DNA of 64,000 bases from Paralvinella palmiformis (GCA_025642065.1 JAODUP010000268.1:294001-358000), one strand, 5' to 3'; shown: positions 26,701 to 39,307, counted from the stretch's first letter. Notes: generated by a model from the sequence alone, not told the origin. Translations and numbers: made by a program.

Positions 26701-29435
26701 AATTTGTGACCAATTTCAATTAACTTTATTTTAAATTCATTTCAGATTGCAATTAAATCTGGCTTAATAGATCTAAGAAGTATTTTCTTTAATTAAGTGA
26801 CTCCCCTGTCCCTAAGCTCAAATTGCAATTAACATCATACCAAAGTTCATATTGATCCTGAATTGATTATGTCACATTGATCTAGTTATCTCCTATTATC
26901 TAGTGGCAAGTCAGTTGACAGAAATTAACACACATACAAATGGCTGTTTGAATATGGCCACTGCACTGGAAATTTGTTTTCCTTATATAGTTATATTTAA
27001 ATATATATATATATATATATATATATTTAAAATTCTAGGCTAGAGCTGGCCCTAACATCAGTGTAGCCAATTTGGCTAAAGGTTCAAAATTTTCTTTAGA
27101 CAATTGAGATTCTGTTTAGCCACTTTTGTAAGCATAATTTACATTGTTAAAATGTCATCAATCAAATAGACTGCATAACTATAAATTAATATATTGCCTG
27201 TAGATAGTCACAACACCAATATATCAAATGAACAATTTTTATTTACAAGCATAAAAGATCTAATACAAAGAAATCGAAGAAAACACACACAAGTCCTGTT
27301 ACCAGTGTCCTCTAATACTCTTTAAACAACTCCCTCATCCAAGGTGATTCTCTTCACTAGCTGCATGAAGCCAGCATGCTGCTTCCGCAGAGTCCAAGCC
27401 TTGAATGCCTCATGATATGGAAATGAACTGACCAAAGGAAATTCCAGGTTCAGCATTTTGGCTTGTTGCAGTCCTTTCCATGAGTAAAAAAGTTATTGGC
27501 TTTAGCATTAACACATGTGCTACATTGAAAGATGTGGTTGTCGCTGTCTTGCATCAACCACAGAAAGCAAACAAACCAGTCTGCCTTTACCAGTCATGTT
27601 GTCTGAGTCAGCATTTTTCTCCATCCTTTTGTTGTCCGCACCTCTTTTATGAATCATTCTGAACCAGATGTAATCTAGTCTTCCAACATGCACCATACAA
27701 AGTTCAAAATCACAATAGATGTCGAGTAACATTTACAACATCTTTTATAGCTTCGGGTAATTTGTGGCGAAAAGAAATACAGCAATTTCAGAACATAAAT
27801 GTTAAGATCAGGCAATTATAGATTAGGGGTTGAGAAAACAATGCCACGGATGGCGGGCAGCAGTGATTCAGCAGTTTCACTGCTGGTAGTGCAACAGTGT
27901 GCCATAAATAATATCATAAAAGCATTTTGCCAAATTCAGGAAAATAATTTTTAATAGTGAAATAGGAAACTGTTTCACCTTTGATGCAATTGACAATCAA
28001 CAGTACTACCCTAAAAATTTACCATTCACATATAAAAAACAACAAAGATGTACAAGATGTCGTTTTGGGGGGATTATCCACAGGTGGTTTTGTCCTGGAT
28101 TTCACATGAACACTCCTGTTCTTGCATATTGATTATCATGTCATCACTGGCCAAATTATGGAGATAACTGTGATCTAGCTATAACATATACAAAACTAAC
28201 TGTAACAAAGAAATACTAAACAGTCTTATTTGCTTGGTGTAATGACCATTAACACGTACTCAATTAAATATTTTATTTTTACAGTGTAAGGATGAAGTGA
28301 TTAACAATTTGAAGATAAAATGTCAATTGGAGAAAACTGTCTAGGGGTGTAAAGTAGTCACAGGAGTTAAGTATCCGTTTCACCTTCTAGGGGTCTAATT
28401 TCTTAAGCTTCTACAAAGCCAGTAGTCTAGGTTTTAAATACAATGCCTTTGATTGGCTGGCTCCTGTTGTTACTTGTGCTTTATTAAAAATACATTATTA
28501 TTATTATTATTTATTATAAAGGACCATGATGTTGAAGAAAATATATTGAATTGAATTACATTGTTCATATATGTCCCTCTGAATGTGTACAAACTTAACT
28601 TGTGCCATCTAAGTATGCAATATTGTGTAATTACATGTTAACAAACTGGGGTTTATAGTAGTGGATATCGTGTGTGATTCGCTGTGGGTGTGATATGGAT
28701 ACGATCATTGTCCATAATAAGATTATAAGTGCATGTGTACGTGCCTAATTATTTGTGTCATAACGACCTGTTATCTTTGCTTGTGTGTGTGTCATAACGA
28801 TATGGAATCATTTTACGTGTCATAACGATTTGTCATCATTCCTGTGGTGTCATAACGACCCATCATTGTGTTTGATATTAAGATGGTAATAAATCACCTT
28901 TTTGTCAACATCCAGTTACCAGTATTGTCGAAATATTTACATTCATTGAATTATGTATAATAAAGTGTGCGGAGCATTTTCAGTTTATTGTTTCAGTTAC
29001 GGGGGGGGGCATTAAATAAGCAATGCTTCAAACATTCACATTTTCAACATTCTACATGTGTTTGATTTCATTAAAATTATGTATTATGAACGTTCAAATA
29101 AACGAATTGAATGAAATGATGATGAAGTTATGAATCATTGAATGTATATACTAAACAAGAGTCTTCTTCACCTTATAATAATACTATAATAATAATGATT
29201 ATTACAAACAAATCTTCTGATTTGTCTCAGATCTCATGCACAAATATAAATACATAGAGCAAACGACAAACGTGTGTTTGTCTGTGTCAACTACACTCAA
29301 TTTCTCATTATCGCCCACCTTAACATGTACTTCTTCTGTACTCGGCTCGAGTATTTGCAATAAGCTCTTTATAGAATGTTTTCTGCAAAAACATTTGTTA
29401 TGTATTGTTAAATATCTATGTAAGATCATGGTCAT
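14822..29435 (-). CDS. NARS2: NARS2, mitochondrial asparaginyl-tRNA synthetase, 13 coding exons
   Basis: Exons are 29435-29319, 25187-25072, 21219-21099, 20991-20851, 19987-19907, 19152-19025, 18787-18655, 18176-18075, 17959-17922, 17042-16979, 15626-15495, 15189-15065 and 14966-14822. They sum to 1443 nt (480 aa; human is 477). Residues 1-25 are basic and hydroxylated with no acidic residue, fitting a mitochondrial presequence. Residues 36-118 form the OB-fold anticodon-binding domain ([19 protein letters not shown]). Class II motifs follow: HTPIL, motif 2 [12 protein letters not shown] (Arg248, Glu250) and motif 3 [10 protein letters not shown] (Arg454). The end [10 protein letters not shown] is the organellar/bacterial type, not that of cytosolic NARS1. 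It charges mitochondrial tRNA-Asn. The first ATG of the frame is at 29435. Exon 9 is only 38 nt. All key residues are intact. Confidence 0.96.
15239..15291. repeat. (AT)n(AC)n microsatellite in NARS2 intron 11
   Basis: It lies about 50 nt upstream (in gene sense) of the exon 12 acceptor. A second short (AT)n run is at 15395-15420. Confidence 0.85.
15732..16957 (-). mobile_element. 5'-truncated L2/CR1-type LINE, long open RT frame
   Basis: From about 16957 the minus strand reads [17 protein letters not shown], then [11 protein letters not shown] and the catalytic YADDTQLY. It continues through [12 protein letters not shown] and LHWLPVRQR to the C-terminal [10 protein letters not shown] and a stop at 15882. 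The open part is 334 codons with no disruption. The 3' end has a short UTR and an (ATT)n tail near 15740. The N-terminal endonuclease is missing, so the copy cannot move itself. It sits in NARS2 intron 10, about 20 nt past the exon 10 donor. The same 3' tail recurs at 26525, 28440 and 29540. Confidence 0.88.
17205..17370 (-). mobile_element. tRNA-related SINE, family B, diverged
   Basis: It shares AACAAACACAGGT-like text, GATTTGAACCC-like B-box text and GCAGTGCAGTG-like text with 47280-47415. It lies in NARS2 intron 9. Confidence 0.5.
17708..17754. repeat. (AT)n microsatellite in NARS2 intron 9
   Basis: About 23 AT units. Confidence 0.9.
20351..20553 (-). mobile_element. SINE family A copy with 17-bp target duplication in NARS2 intron 4
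   Basis: The body at 20368-20536 is flanked by TAACAAATGAAAAGTGA at 20351-20367 and 20537-20553. A third copy of the flank follows at 20568-20584, so the right flank is itself duplicated. The B-box-like GTGTTCGAATCCCGG is intact, and the head is cut in the A-box region. Confidence 0.85.
20681..20890 (-). repeat. 4 x 52-bp tandem duplication copying the NARS2 exon 4 end and its splice donor
   Basis: Units start at 20681, 20733, 20785 and 20837, with a TT stub at 20889. Each contains the last 37-38 nt of exon 4 plus the donor GTAATATA. The exon-proximal unit (20837) is the one fused to the real exon. Units 1 and 2 share ATCTATA, while units 3 and 4 share ATTTATA, giving a clear expansion order. 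Only the donor at 20851 keeps the reading frame. Using a more distal donor adds GTA ATA TAA, a stop. Confidence 0.93.
21754..23279. mobile_element. Inverted-repeat element in NARS2 intron 2, non-autonomous
   Basis: AGGCCATTGTTTTTTTAATAC at the left is matched by its inverse, GTATTAAAAAAAACAATGGCCT, at the right, 1.5 kb apart. Subterminal (A)TAAAATnAACTTTTATT text also occurs at 53965-54005. No transposase is visible. A block inside it (22752-22960) has a relative at 37232-37400. The superfamily is not assigned. Confidence 0.65.
23400..24560 (-). pseudogene. L2-type reverse-transcriptase relic in NARS2 intron 2
   Basis: Minus-strand text near 24150-24040 reads [16 protein letters not shown] and [10 protein letters not shown] (a decayed [10 protein letters not shown]). 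Then 23937-23674 is open with [13 protein letters not shown] and VRNLGLILD. The YADD motif is not readable. Stops and shifts show an old fragment. Confidence 0.75.
26139..26210 (+). mobile_element. hAT-like terminal sequence
   Basis: CAGGGTTGGGACGAGTACAT followed by AGTACTTGAATACAAGTA resembles hAT ends rich in AAGTAC/GTACTT words. A matching right end was not found. Confidence 0.35.
26525..26600 (-). mobile_element. L2-type LINE 3' tail
   Basis: TAATAATAATGTATATTTAT followed by AAAGCG matches the tail of the 15732-16957 LINE. Only the 3' end is present. Confidence 0.6.
27000..27028. repeat. (AT)n microsatellite
   Basis: About 13 AT units in NARS2 intron 1. Confidence 0.85.
27290..27735 (-). 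other. Coding-like remnant, unrecognised
   Basis: The minus strand has an open stretch at 27732-27520 and protein-like text in a shifted frame down to about 27310 ([15 protein letters not shown]). It looks like a decayed transposon gene. No domain is recognised. Confidence 0.25.
28440..28512 (+). mobile_element. L2-type LINE 3' tail, plus orientation
   Basis: GGCTGGCTCCTGTTG, GCTTTATTAAAAATACATT and an (ATT)n tail are the complement-sense match of the tail at 15740-15800. Confidence 0.6.
28752..28865. repeat. Degenerate minisatellite, about 29-33 bp units
   Basis: The word GTGTCATAACGA recurs four times, near 28756, 28789, 28818 and 28847, with related text between. Confidence 0.6.
28990..29118 (+). 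repeat. Dispersed retroelement 3' tail, copy 2
   Basis: It contains the block shared with the window start (TTTCATTAAAATTATGTATT, then ATAAACGAATTGAATGAA). A nine-base G run precedes it. It lies about 200 nt downstream of NARS2 exon 1, in intron 1. Confidence 0.45.
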
Positions 29436-29539
29436 GAAATAATACCAACTATTTTGAAAGGTCAAACTCAAAAATTTAGTCGGCTGCTAGGTGAATTTCG
29501 AGTTTGTTCGTACTCAATTAGTTCGTACTAAATCACTCC

Positions 29540-29600
29540 GTATCATAATAATAATGTATATTTATTAAAGCGCCCTTACAGACAATAACTCAGTAGGGTT
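29540..29600 (-). mobile_element. L2-type LINE 3' tail
   Basis: AATAATAATGTATATTTATT followed by AAAGCGCCCTTACAG matches 15745-15785. Confidence 0.65.
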
Positions 29601-30311
29601 CTGCCAATGTCTTTTGTGATATCACAGGGTATACATCCGGGAATATGTTTTGATATAACATTATCGTAATTTACATGACAGACCCAACTAGGCAGTTTCC
29701 CTCATTAATAGGGATTTTATTGGCCTCTCTTATAAATCTAGAAACCAGTTTTCACTATTCATATATTATATTGAATCGTAGTGATTCCTCACCTTGGAAT
29801 TACTGGAATTAAGTAATCCCATATAGATATATCTAGCAAATGAATAAGCAAACATGTAACAAATATGACTGGATATGATCCACCAATCACTTTTATATGC
29901 ACGTATTTCACATACATACACGAGTGGTAAGATCTGATGATCGAGTGAAGACATTAGCTTGTAAACATGCTAGTTCAGTTTACAACTGGCAAAGTGATAA
30001 TTAGATGTCCATATATTAGGTTAGCATTCAGAAAATATGTAAATCTAAGCAAATACGATATTTGCATACACGAAAAGGAAGCGCCAATTAAGAAAGTTAT
30101 TATTAGCGCCTCCTCAAACTTATAACAATAGTATCACGGCCTGGATCAGTTATAAGAATCAATTTCCCAGAGAGATATCTTGAAATATCTCCATGGTAAA
30201 GTTCAGACTGAGCTACACATTACGAAGAACCGTAGTTTGAAACAAAGTTTGCGGAATTACACACACACACACACACATAAAAAAACATTAGCAAGAAATG
30301 TTTTATTTTAC

Positions 30312-30314
<3 letters not shown>

Positions 30315-30361
<47 letters not shown>
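30315..30361. repeat. (AT)n microsatellite
   Basis: About 23 AT units, preceded by (AC)n at 30261-30278. The overlapping Tyr-Ile open frames are artefacts. Confidence 0.9.
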
Positions 30362-30364
<3 letters not shown>

Positions 30365-30387
30365 TATATACATGATACATATATACA

Positions 30388-30895
30388 TAGGCGCACGGAC
30401 AAAAGCCCACCGAGTAAATGCCCAATGGCCAAGTACTCACTGAAAAAAATGCTCACCAATAAGTTGGGAGATTAGAAAAATATAATCACCAAGAAATTAA
30501 ATGAATTCTTTTAATTATAATTGCAATGAACGAAGCCCTCAATATTATCTGACTGCAATCATGAATACAATTTATAAAGGACAATATAAAATGTTGCGAT
30601 TGATGACATAAAGAAATATCAAGATTACAAATCAATTCATTTTCAACATAGAAAAACTGTAATCTAGTTTCATTTAAATTTCAATAGTAAAGAATTTAAT
30701 TAATTGAAAATGTATTTCTATCATTGGAGGTCAGTTGACAAAAATAATAGTGGTTGTATTGGGAATATTTAAAAATGTTGACATTATACTTTATACTTTT
30801 GTTTAGTTTATTTTTCTTGATCAGTTGGTGGGCATTTTTTGGTGGGCATTTGTCAATTTTCCTACATTTGTCCGGTGGACATTTGTCCTACTTTC
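30388..30895. mobile_element. Short DNA element with inverted GGACAAA-GCCCACC ends
   Basis: The left end carries CGGACAAAAGCCCACCGAG plus AAATGCCCA and ATGCTCACC. The right end carries their inverted forms (GGTGGGCATTT twice, GTCCGGTGGACATTTGTCC). Terminal and subterminal repeats of this kind mark a non-autonomous DNA transposon. The superfamily is unknown. Confidence 0.6.
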
Positions 30896-31160
30896 ATATA
30901 CATAGTACGTCTTAACTCCGATTGAGATACCATTTCATCCATTGTTGACCGTGCCCATGAGGTAATATCTTATCTTCTTTGTAAGTGATATCTTGGTGTA
31001 GCTTAATTTGTGATTTTGTGCTGGTAGTTTATTCTCGGCGTGTCATAACATGAAATATTTGTTATTTCAGTATATAGATATTCCATCGCGTAATGTCACA
31101 TGATTCATTTCGTTCTGCTTTCCAAAATCTCCGTGAGGGTTTGTTGATAATTATCTTACT

Positions 31161-34100
31161 ATGGGCTGTTGTTTTAGTAATGACGAAGATAAAGACGATG
31201 TAAGTGGACCGATTTTCGGTTGTTTAAATACAGTCATAATTGATGTTAATATTAAGTGATGTGTATTAAATGTTCACAACAGTTGTTTGTATTCAGTATT
31301 ACTGTCTATTGGTCCGGAGTCCGTAGACTTACTCACTTAGTGAGTTAGTCTTAGATCTAGACTAAGACTTAGTCTTAGAGTTAGATAACATTAACAGTTA
31401 CGATTTTGTTGGTCTTATTTAAGATCTAGAGTCTACTGTGTCTTATCATGGATTAGTAAATCATGACATGCACTTATTATACTGTTATAGTATTGACTAT
31501 TTGTTTATTGGTTTACTAATTACTTTTAACTCAAGTTTGACATTAGTTATTATAATTCTGATTAGTCTCCTAGTTTAAAGTTAAACGTGACAATGTGAAT
31601 GTCTATTTAGTATAGACAAAGTGGGGTTTATTTCAGGAAAAATCGTAGAATGACGTCAGAGTTGGCAAGTTTATGACACAATGTGAATGTCATAAACTGA
31701 TAAAACAGGTTTTTGATGGTTTATGACATGATAGCGTCATAAACTGTCAAAAGCATTTTTAAACAGATCTAAATACTGGTATAGCCAACAAATTTGTGAC
31801 ATTTTTCCAAAGATATACCACCTGACAGTGATACATAGTTTTTAGAATGGTTTAAATTATTAATATGTTATTAATATAATAAACCTAATATTAAAAGTAA
31901 AATTAATATACAATAAGTTAGGGCTTGATTATTAGACTATGGTAATCATACACTGGTATTGATTGTAGCCATTTGTTTCTAGGGCTTAGGGGGGATATCT
32001 TGTAGAACTATTAATTAATTGGATGACAAGCAAGACACTGCCATCTTGGGTTGATGCTGGTGTTTATCTGTGGCTGACCATGCATACAGTGACAGTGGCA
32101 TCACTTAATCATATTATCCTCCATGTGGCAAGAGCTCAAGATCTCTGCTACTCTGATTCTATTAATCTGTCTTATAGCTTTCACATTAAATAATAGTTAC
32201 ACATGGTTAGTTTCATGAGAAAGCAGCCAAGCTGGTATTTTGTCCCAGGATCCTTCAAGGTGATGATTGATGTTTACACACTTTTTTGCTCAAGGTAGAC
32301 TAGAGTGGATGGGCCATGGATCCTCCCAAGGACTTTGGGATTTGGATGATTAATTATTAAATAGACTGATTCAATGGTACATGTGTGAAAGATGTGAGAG
32401 TCTATTATGGTTACTGAATAAAAAATACCTCAAAATTATTTCTGTTATTACTGAATTGGAAAATATGTGAGAGGCCAACATAAAATATTATTTTACATTC
32501 ATGTTTGTAGATCTAATATATAAATATACTAATGATAATGATAGATCAAAAGTTTAAAAAATTAAATTGGAAAATATAGTGAATAAAGGTTTAAGACAGT
32601 TTACAACAGTAATGACATCATAAAGGTATTTACAATGGGTTTATGACTCATAAACCTGACCCTGCTTGCTACAAAGTCAAGGCCAACAAAGACATCTTCA
32701 TTGGAATCAAAGGAAGAGTGTAGTTGGATGCACAGGTTGATTCCAAAGAAGAGGAAGTGCAAATACATGCTTGCCAACCTCAAAGCCAGAGCTTTGGAAA
32801 CTTGGTGAAGTGGCTGATATCAAGCTGAAGCTTCAACAGGCTGATAGTGTGAGGTCTTCTTCTGTGAAGTACTTTTTGGATGATTTTCCATGTCTTCTAC
32901 CACAAGAAGCTTCTGATGATCTCCAGGGACAGTGGAGATATTTTGGGCCTGATAGAAGTTGCAGAAAAGAAGATTCTGATGTTACCAACCACAATGGAGC
33001 TCTTGAGCCATGATGGCGCAGTTAGTTAGAACATAGGACTCGTAGCTGAAGGGTTGAGGCTCCGGGAGCTGCAATGTTATCATGTGGTGACTGGTTCACT
33101 CATCCATAAATTGAGAACCTGACAGGTTGTGATGGCTATGTGTTTGAGTAATGCTTTGCGCCTTTAATAGCAGCATGCATTGTATGCTTCCTTGGGAGTT
33201 GAGATGTGTGTTGGGTGGAAACACTTCTGAGTCAAGGATAATATACAATATTATTATTATAAGTTTCACTCATGCCATTGTTAGGTGAGAGGGTGTGTGG
33301 GGAGTAATGCATGGTGCAGTATAGTTCTAACTAATGTGTAACTAATATGGTAATTAATTAACAAAATATATGCAGGATCGCTTTAAATTGAATATGATCA
33401 AATTTATAATTTCCTGTTGCATTTTACTGCTTGCATTTATACATTTTTTAATGAGCAGTTAACTTTATTATTACAATTAATAGTTTTGTTAACTAAAATA
33501 TGAATGTGATAATGTTCCAGAACACCTGTTGTAACTCAGTATATGTGATTTTTGCATCAATATTTTGCCAACTCTAGAGACCAAGCACAATTTTATTATA
33601 TAGAATGTCATGATGAAACAAATATCCTAATGAGGTTGAACAATATTAAATATGGACTAATTTATCTCTTTTTATTCTAGGATCTGAATGATCCAAGTCG
33701 TCCATTAATTAACCCAATTAGTGATGGTCCATCATCACGTCCCATCGGCAGGTAAGATCAATATTTTACAATTAAATGTTTGTTCTTACTGACAGACATT
33801 AATCATAAACAATCTCAACCATCTTAATTATTGTGTCCTTTATTTAAGTGTTTGGCATGCCACAGGTCCCAAAATTAATTTCAGTGATTACATGCTCTCT
33901 TCATGGATATTAGCAAAGATGATTAACCCAAATAAGAACATGTACAAACCATGGCATAGCAACAGATTACAATTATTTGTGTAGACCTAAAAAGATTTAC
34001 CAGTACTAATGATTGGTATGAAATATCTTTATTACATTAGGTAGCAATGTAAATTATGTTTCTGAAGACAGGATATTGATAAAATGGCATCCTCATAATA

Positions 34101-37100
34101 AACCTGTAGCAACAGATATTTATATATAAATATATATATATATATACACTCACACAGTAATAGTAACTTGGTTCATACTTCTGCATTGGATGCTTTTTGT
34201 GTCTTTTTGCAGTAAAAGTAGCCTAGTGTTAGTGTGGTGTCAGATTGATTAGATCTCAGCCCACTGGAAGTTAGAACACCCTGGAAAAGTAGAAGCTTTT
34301 GTCAGACTCTGGCACTCTGACTTGAATGTAATTTAATCTGAGCTGCCATGGGATATCTTGTTATTTCTGATTGTATTTGCATAATTTATGGTATTTCTAT
34401 TGTGTGTGTGTTTGTTTAGCTAGTATCTGTAGAGTAAATAATTGGATATTCAGTATGGGGTGACTGTGTCTGAATGCTGTAAAAGAGTAAGCTGACAGTC
34501 CAGCTAATCTGTACTCCTGTTAATACACCCAACTTAATATTGACATTGCTACAGATAGCACATCTACAGCAATCAGTGCTGTAGAGACTCTGAACACAAT
34601 ATAATATCAGAATTAACAAGATGTTTATTTCCTTATAGCTCACAGAATTATGAAGGGTTCTAGAAATTGATACAGAACAATGGAGGAAATCACTTACTGT
34701 ATTGTAAATTAGCCATCATGATATCAAACCAGTAATCATATCATTTAATAATATCTTAATTATCAGATGTTCCAGTATCAGAATAGTGTGATTCACAACT
34801 ACATAGCTTCTCTAGTCTTAGTGTTCTGTGTTGAATGTTTTCCATATTCCACACTGTTTGGGCCACCATCCATGAAATGTATAAACTGAAATATATTTAT
34901 ATCAGCTTAAATGGTGCTCAGTCAGCATTTTAAAATGATTTCTAAATTACATATTTTGTATTGGTTAATGCCATGGAATTTAATGTTTTTACAGTTAATA
35001 AGTATAATAACAGAGAAGTTGAAACATCTTTTCTCTGCTTTTAAATAACTGGAAATAGTGTAACTGTGAAATCAAGGTTTCAGAATCAAGTGTAAACAGC
35101 AATTCATTTGTGAGATTTTTCCAGGGCTGGCTTTGAGTTTTATAATGGGTTTCAGCTACAAGCTACTGATGCCATAAACATTTTGGCAAGTCAGTTAAAC
35201 CTGTTTGAAATAATAGATTATAGTAATTACTAGGATTATCCAAGTAAATTGACAACCTCCATTAGAAATTATTTAATCCTAAAGACAGTCATTAGGGCTG
35301 AAACAGATTGATACATATATTGTGTTCATGTTTGAGATTATTTCCTGTGTTAAGCATTGTGTGTGTTTTTTATGAAAGTTTTGTTTAGCTATAAAATATC
35401 TCCACGAATCATGTGAACATGAGAACTTGTTATTATATCTAAATGCTGTGTGGATTATATATCTTGAGTAGAAGAGTCTCCAAGTAAGCAAGTTGTTGTA
35501 TTGTCAATTGGTAACATAAAATATAAACTGTTTCAATGATTACCAATATATAACAGCCATATATCAATTCTAGTCACATGATGTCCCTCTTCTGTTTTTT
35601 TTTTGTAGCAGTAGACAGAAGGTTGACCAGATATGTCAGTTTTTTTTAATAATATAATGAGTATGGAATTAGTAAGTGTTTAAGTAAATCCTGCTATCAT
35701 TGCCCAAACAAGATTGTGTGTGAAATAATATCAAGAGCATACTTAAATAAAATATCTGGATTTATGTGGATGGCTTTCTGTACCACAGAATTAGTTTAAA
35801 GTATGCTATTTTAGTGTGTTAGCAGCAACCCTTAATTTAACTAATCAGATCACAGATCTGATTAGGGCTATTAAAAAAAGCAAATTACTGCTCCAGAGAA
35901 GGCAATTTTCCTATAGGAATTTAATATTCATTTTACACCCCCTTGTATGATTTTACTTTTGGGTTAACCCCCCATGGTTGGATTTAAAATTAATAATAAT
36001 TCCCCCCCCCAATTTTTATTATGTGAAAATATTACACTGTAATATATGATTACATCATATGTATCAATCCTGAATACATACTGCACATAGATTTAGAAGG
36101 GAATGGTAAAGACATTAAACATCCATAAAAGTACGCATAGAGGATAAAATACTGGTACAACAATTTGTTTGTATGAAATAAAATAATAACTACATGTATA
36201 AACAAGATTATATTTAGTCTTCTTTATTCACTTCCATATATATCAAAGAATTTAATTATAAAAATTGCTTGGTGGAGCTACATGGATAGAAGAAAACCAG
36301 GCAAGTAAAATCACTCTACCCTTAACTATGTTAATGACCGTGTTAAACAGCAAAGTAGGTAGCAAAACAGCATGCTACTTGATTCCTTGATATCCAAATC
36401 AACTGCATGGATGTGAAAAAAATTATGTGCACCGTAAATACTGTGGTCTCAGGTGCCCAAGAAAAGCGTTGTACATGGATGGTGACGTTATGACTTAAGC
36501 ATCCTTTTCTCAATGCAGACGTGCGATAATCAAAGTAAAACTATTTTATTAAAATATAACTCCACAGTTTTCCTGTTGCTTGTATACTCCCTTCCCAGTT
36601 ACAAAATTGAAAAATATACCTTGGAGTTCTTTTTATTGGACAAAGGATGCCAGTACAATTTAAAATTGTTCTTGAAGGTATGCTGGTTGGAATTTCTTTT
36701 AAACATTTATGGACCCCGTATGATTTATTTTTTAATTTGCCATCCATGACCTAAGGGCTTTTCTGGATAAGCCCTTAGGTCAGATTAATCAAGTTACTTC
36801 ACTGACATAATTATAATGTTTTCACTCTGTAAAGTATCCCATGTCACTGTAATGATTGTGTAGCTGGATTAGTTAATTTGGTATTGCATTGTATAATTTC
36901 AGATATAATGGCACTGAAACTAGAAACCAACAGAAAGGTGATGAACAGTCAGCATTAAATAGAATATTACAACAAGTAGCTAGGTAAGTAGTAAATAGTA
37001 TAAACGAGTTATAACTGACTAGATGTGTGTGTCAGGGCCGGAAAAATTGGTTGCCTGGATGCCCAGGACAAGTATATTTTCATGCCTGGCTAGTACTGAT

Positions 37101-39275
37101 CGCCAACAACTTTTGATATGAAATTTGTCAAATATGTGTGTGTGTTTTTTTCCTGCTGCCTTCCTATACCTGTAATCTGCGTTGCAAAGCTGGATACGCC
37201 TAATTTGGCCGAGATTCCACATATGCGTATGTGATATTGCAGTATCCATGTGTTTCTGACACCCCTCTCACTTATGATCTATTTTTCTTGGGAAAGCCTG
37301 TCTGGACACTCGAATCGGAGCAATCCATTTTGTCCCATTCGGAAATCAGATACGCAGTTGTGCATATGGAATCATGCTCATAGGACCGTGTATATGAAAT
37401 CTCGGCTTAAGACAACACACCACCTTTTTAAATGGTGTCGCCAATTAAAAGCTGTATTCTTTGCAGTTTACTGGCTACACGTTCTTGCTTCACTGAATAA
37501 TTTCCTATCAAACGCTTCTCTATTTGTCGATTTTTATTACAGAGGGGCACGCTGCCCTGCCCCTCCTACTGCCCACCCTGCCCCGCAGAATCCTCACCCT
37601 GCCCCACAAATCCCCCAATGATATACCGCCCACTGATAAACCAGTGTTGATTCTAGGATTGTTAGGAAGTAAGTCCCAGGAGTTACGTCTGTTGATGAAG
37701 TCGACCCCAAAGGCACAAAGATATTCATTTCACCATTATTGTTGACAGTTGTCATGGCGATACTTCTAAAAACTTAGAAGCGCCCTTATTGGCCAACTTT
37801 CATGCATTTTCAACATCTCAGCCAATCAAACAGCATGTAACAAAGCACCATAAAACAAAGTCATTTCAGTAAGTCATTCATTACTTGGAATATTTAGTGG
37901 GTTTATCATATAACAGACTGAGATTTGATGGTAGATTGCGGCTGATGGAAATTCTCTGCAGCACTTCAGGTGCAGGTCCTTTATTTTTTCGAAGTGGTTG
38001 CATAGCCGTGTTTGCTGGTGCTGAAGGTCTTAGCAGTCAATGCCCATGCATTAGCTCCCAATAGCAGTGAGCACTTGCACTGACTCCCAAATCCATTTTC
38101 TCTATATATTTTTTTAAATATAGCAGTGAGCATATTATACAGTTTTATTTGGTCTAAAGTTGGGTTGATGCTTTCAACATCTTTGAAGATATTCAAAATA
38201 AAATATCGACATGATTGTAAGACAGTGGCTTGGATCTTTATATCCACGTATGATCATATGAAACTAGCCAAAATAGGCTCATACGTGCTTAGTGCTCAGC
38301 TCTTTATCACTAGCATACATGATTCTGATGCTCAGTTTGCGGCTAAGTGTCTAAGCACCAGAAATATGCATATTTAGTGCATGCTCTTTGAGTGCTCGGG
38401 TCTTTAACGGCAGCGAGCACGGTTCCGATGCTCAACTAGCCAACAACGTCCTTATATTTTGCATCCCTCAATTAAATTTTGCGAGAATCCTGTAAAAACA
38501 CATCCTAGAATTGAAATTACTGCTGATAATTTATGGGAGTTGACATATTTATATAACTACACAAAACTGCTCCAGATAATGTGTGTTGATCATTTATAGC
38601 CACTTTAGATCATGACAATTATGTAAAGTCTTTTTCCTTTACTGAGTGCTATTCATGTGATCTTCAAATGGTGTTTATGTCTAACATGGTACACCAAACC
38701 TTTGTGTTGAGTGTTTTCATTCGTCAATTGCATTGAAAAGCCACTGTCATAACAAAATACTTTTAGCAGAGAAGGTACCACGTACCAGTATATGGGTCTT
38801 ATTTTTGGTAGTTCTAGTCACTAGTTGAGGAATGGGTGGAATGGCTGAAGCAACTGGACATAGGACAACAGCAAGGTACATCTCCATTACAGATTCTCAG
38901 GAAGCTTCAACTGGATAGAACATAGGATAGTTCAAATAACCTGGATTTGCTGTACTCAAAACTGACATATATGTATAGTGTTGCTGTTTCACTGTTACTA
39001 TCCTCAGCAAAAGTTGAAAGACTATTCAGTCATTTAAAGCTTGCAAAGTCTGAAAGGCTGAACCAGTTGCTAAACATAAATTTGAACATGGAGGAAGAAA
39101 TGTGGGAGTCAATTAAATATGAGTCAGAAGTCAAGTGTGCCAGATTGATACAGAGGAGACTAAGATTTTATACTCTTGTTCCAGTGGCTAGTTTAAAGTA
39201 AACAGGACCAAATGATTATGAGCACAATGTTATAGTGCACAGTGACATTTTACCTCAGAAGTAGGCATACTTGCA

Positions 39276-39307
<32 letters not shown>

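Larger units (their letters stand above)
29436..31160. promoter_or_regulatory. Shared 5' interval between NARS2 (-) and LAMTOR1 (+)
   Basis: The two start codons face away from each other across 1.7 kb, so both promoters should lie here. No TATA box or strong CpG island is obvious. The interval also holds an L2 tail (29540-29600), an (AT)n run and an inverted-repeat element, which may separate two originally close promoters. Confidence 0.45.

Noticed and set aside
29436..29471. Longer NARS2 N-terminus starting at 29471
   Set aside because: That codon is TTG. The first ATG in frame is at 29435 and gives a sensible mitochondrial presequence.
30180..30459. Open frames encoding long Tyr-Ile runs here and at 7580-7783, 39242-39445 and 60829-61167
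   Set aside because: They are translations of (AT)n microsatellites, not proteins.
37250..37621. 123-codon plus-strand open frame with a Pro/Ala-rich end
   Set aside because: Its first part is a dispersed repeat shared with 22752-22960, and the rest is a C-rich low-complexity run. No splice or domain support as a gene or LAMTOR1 exon.
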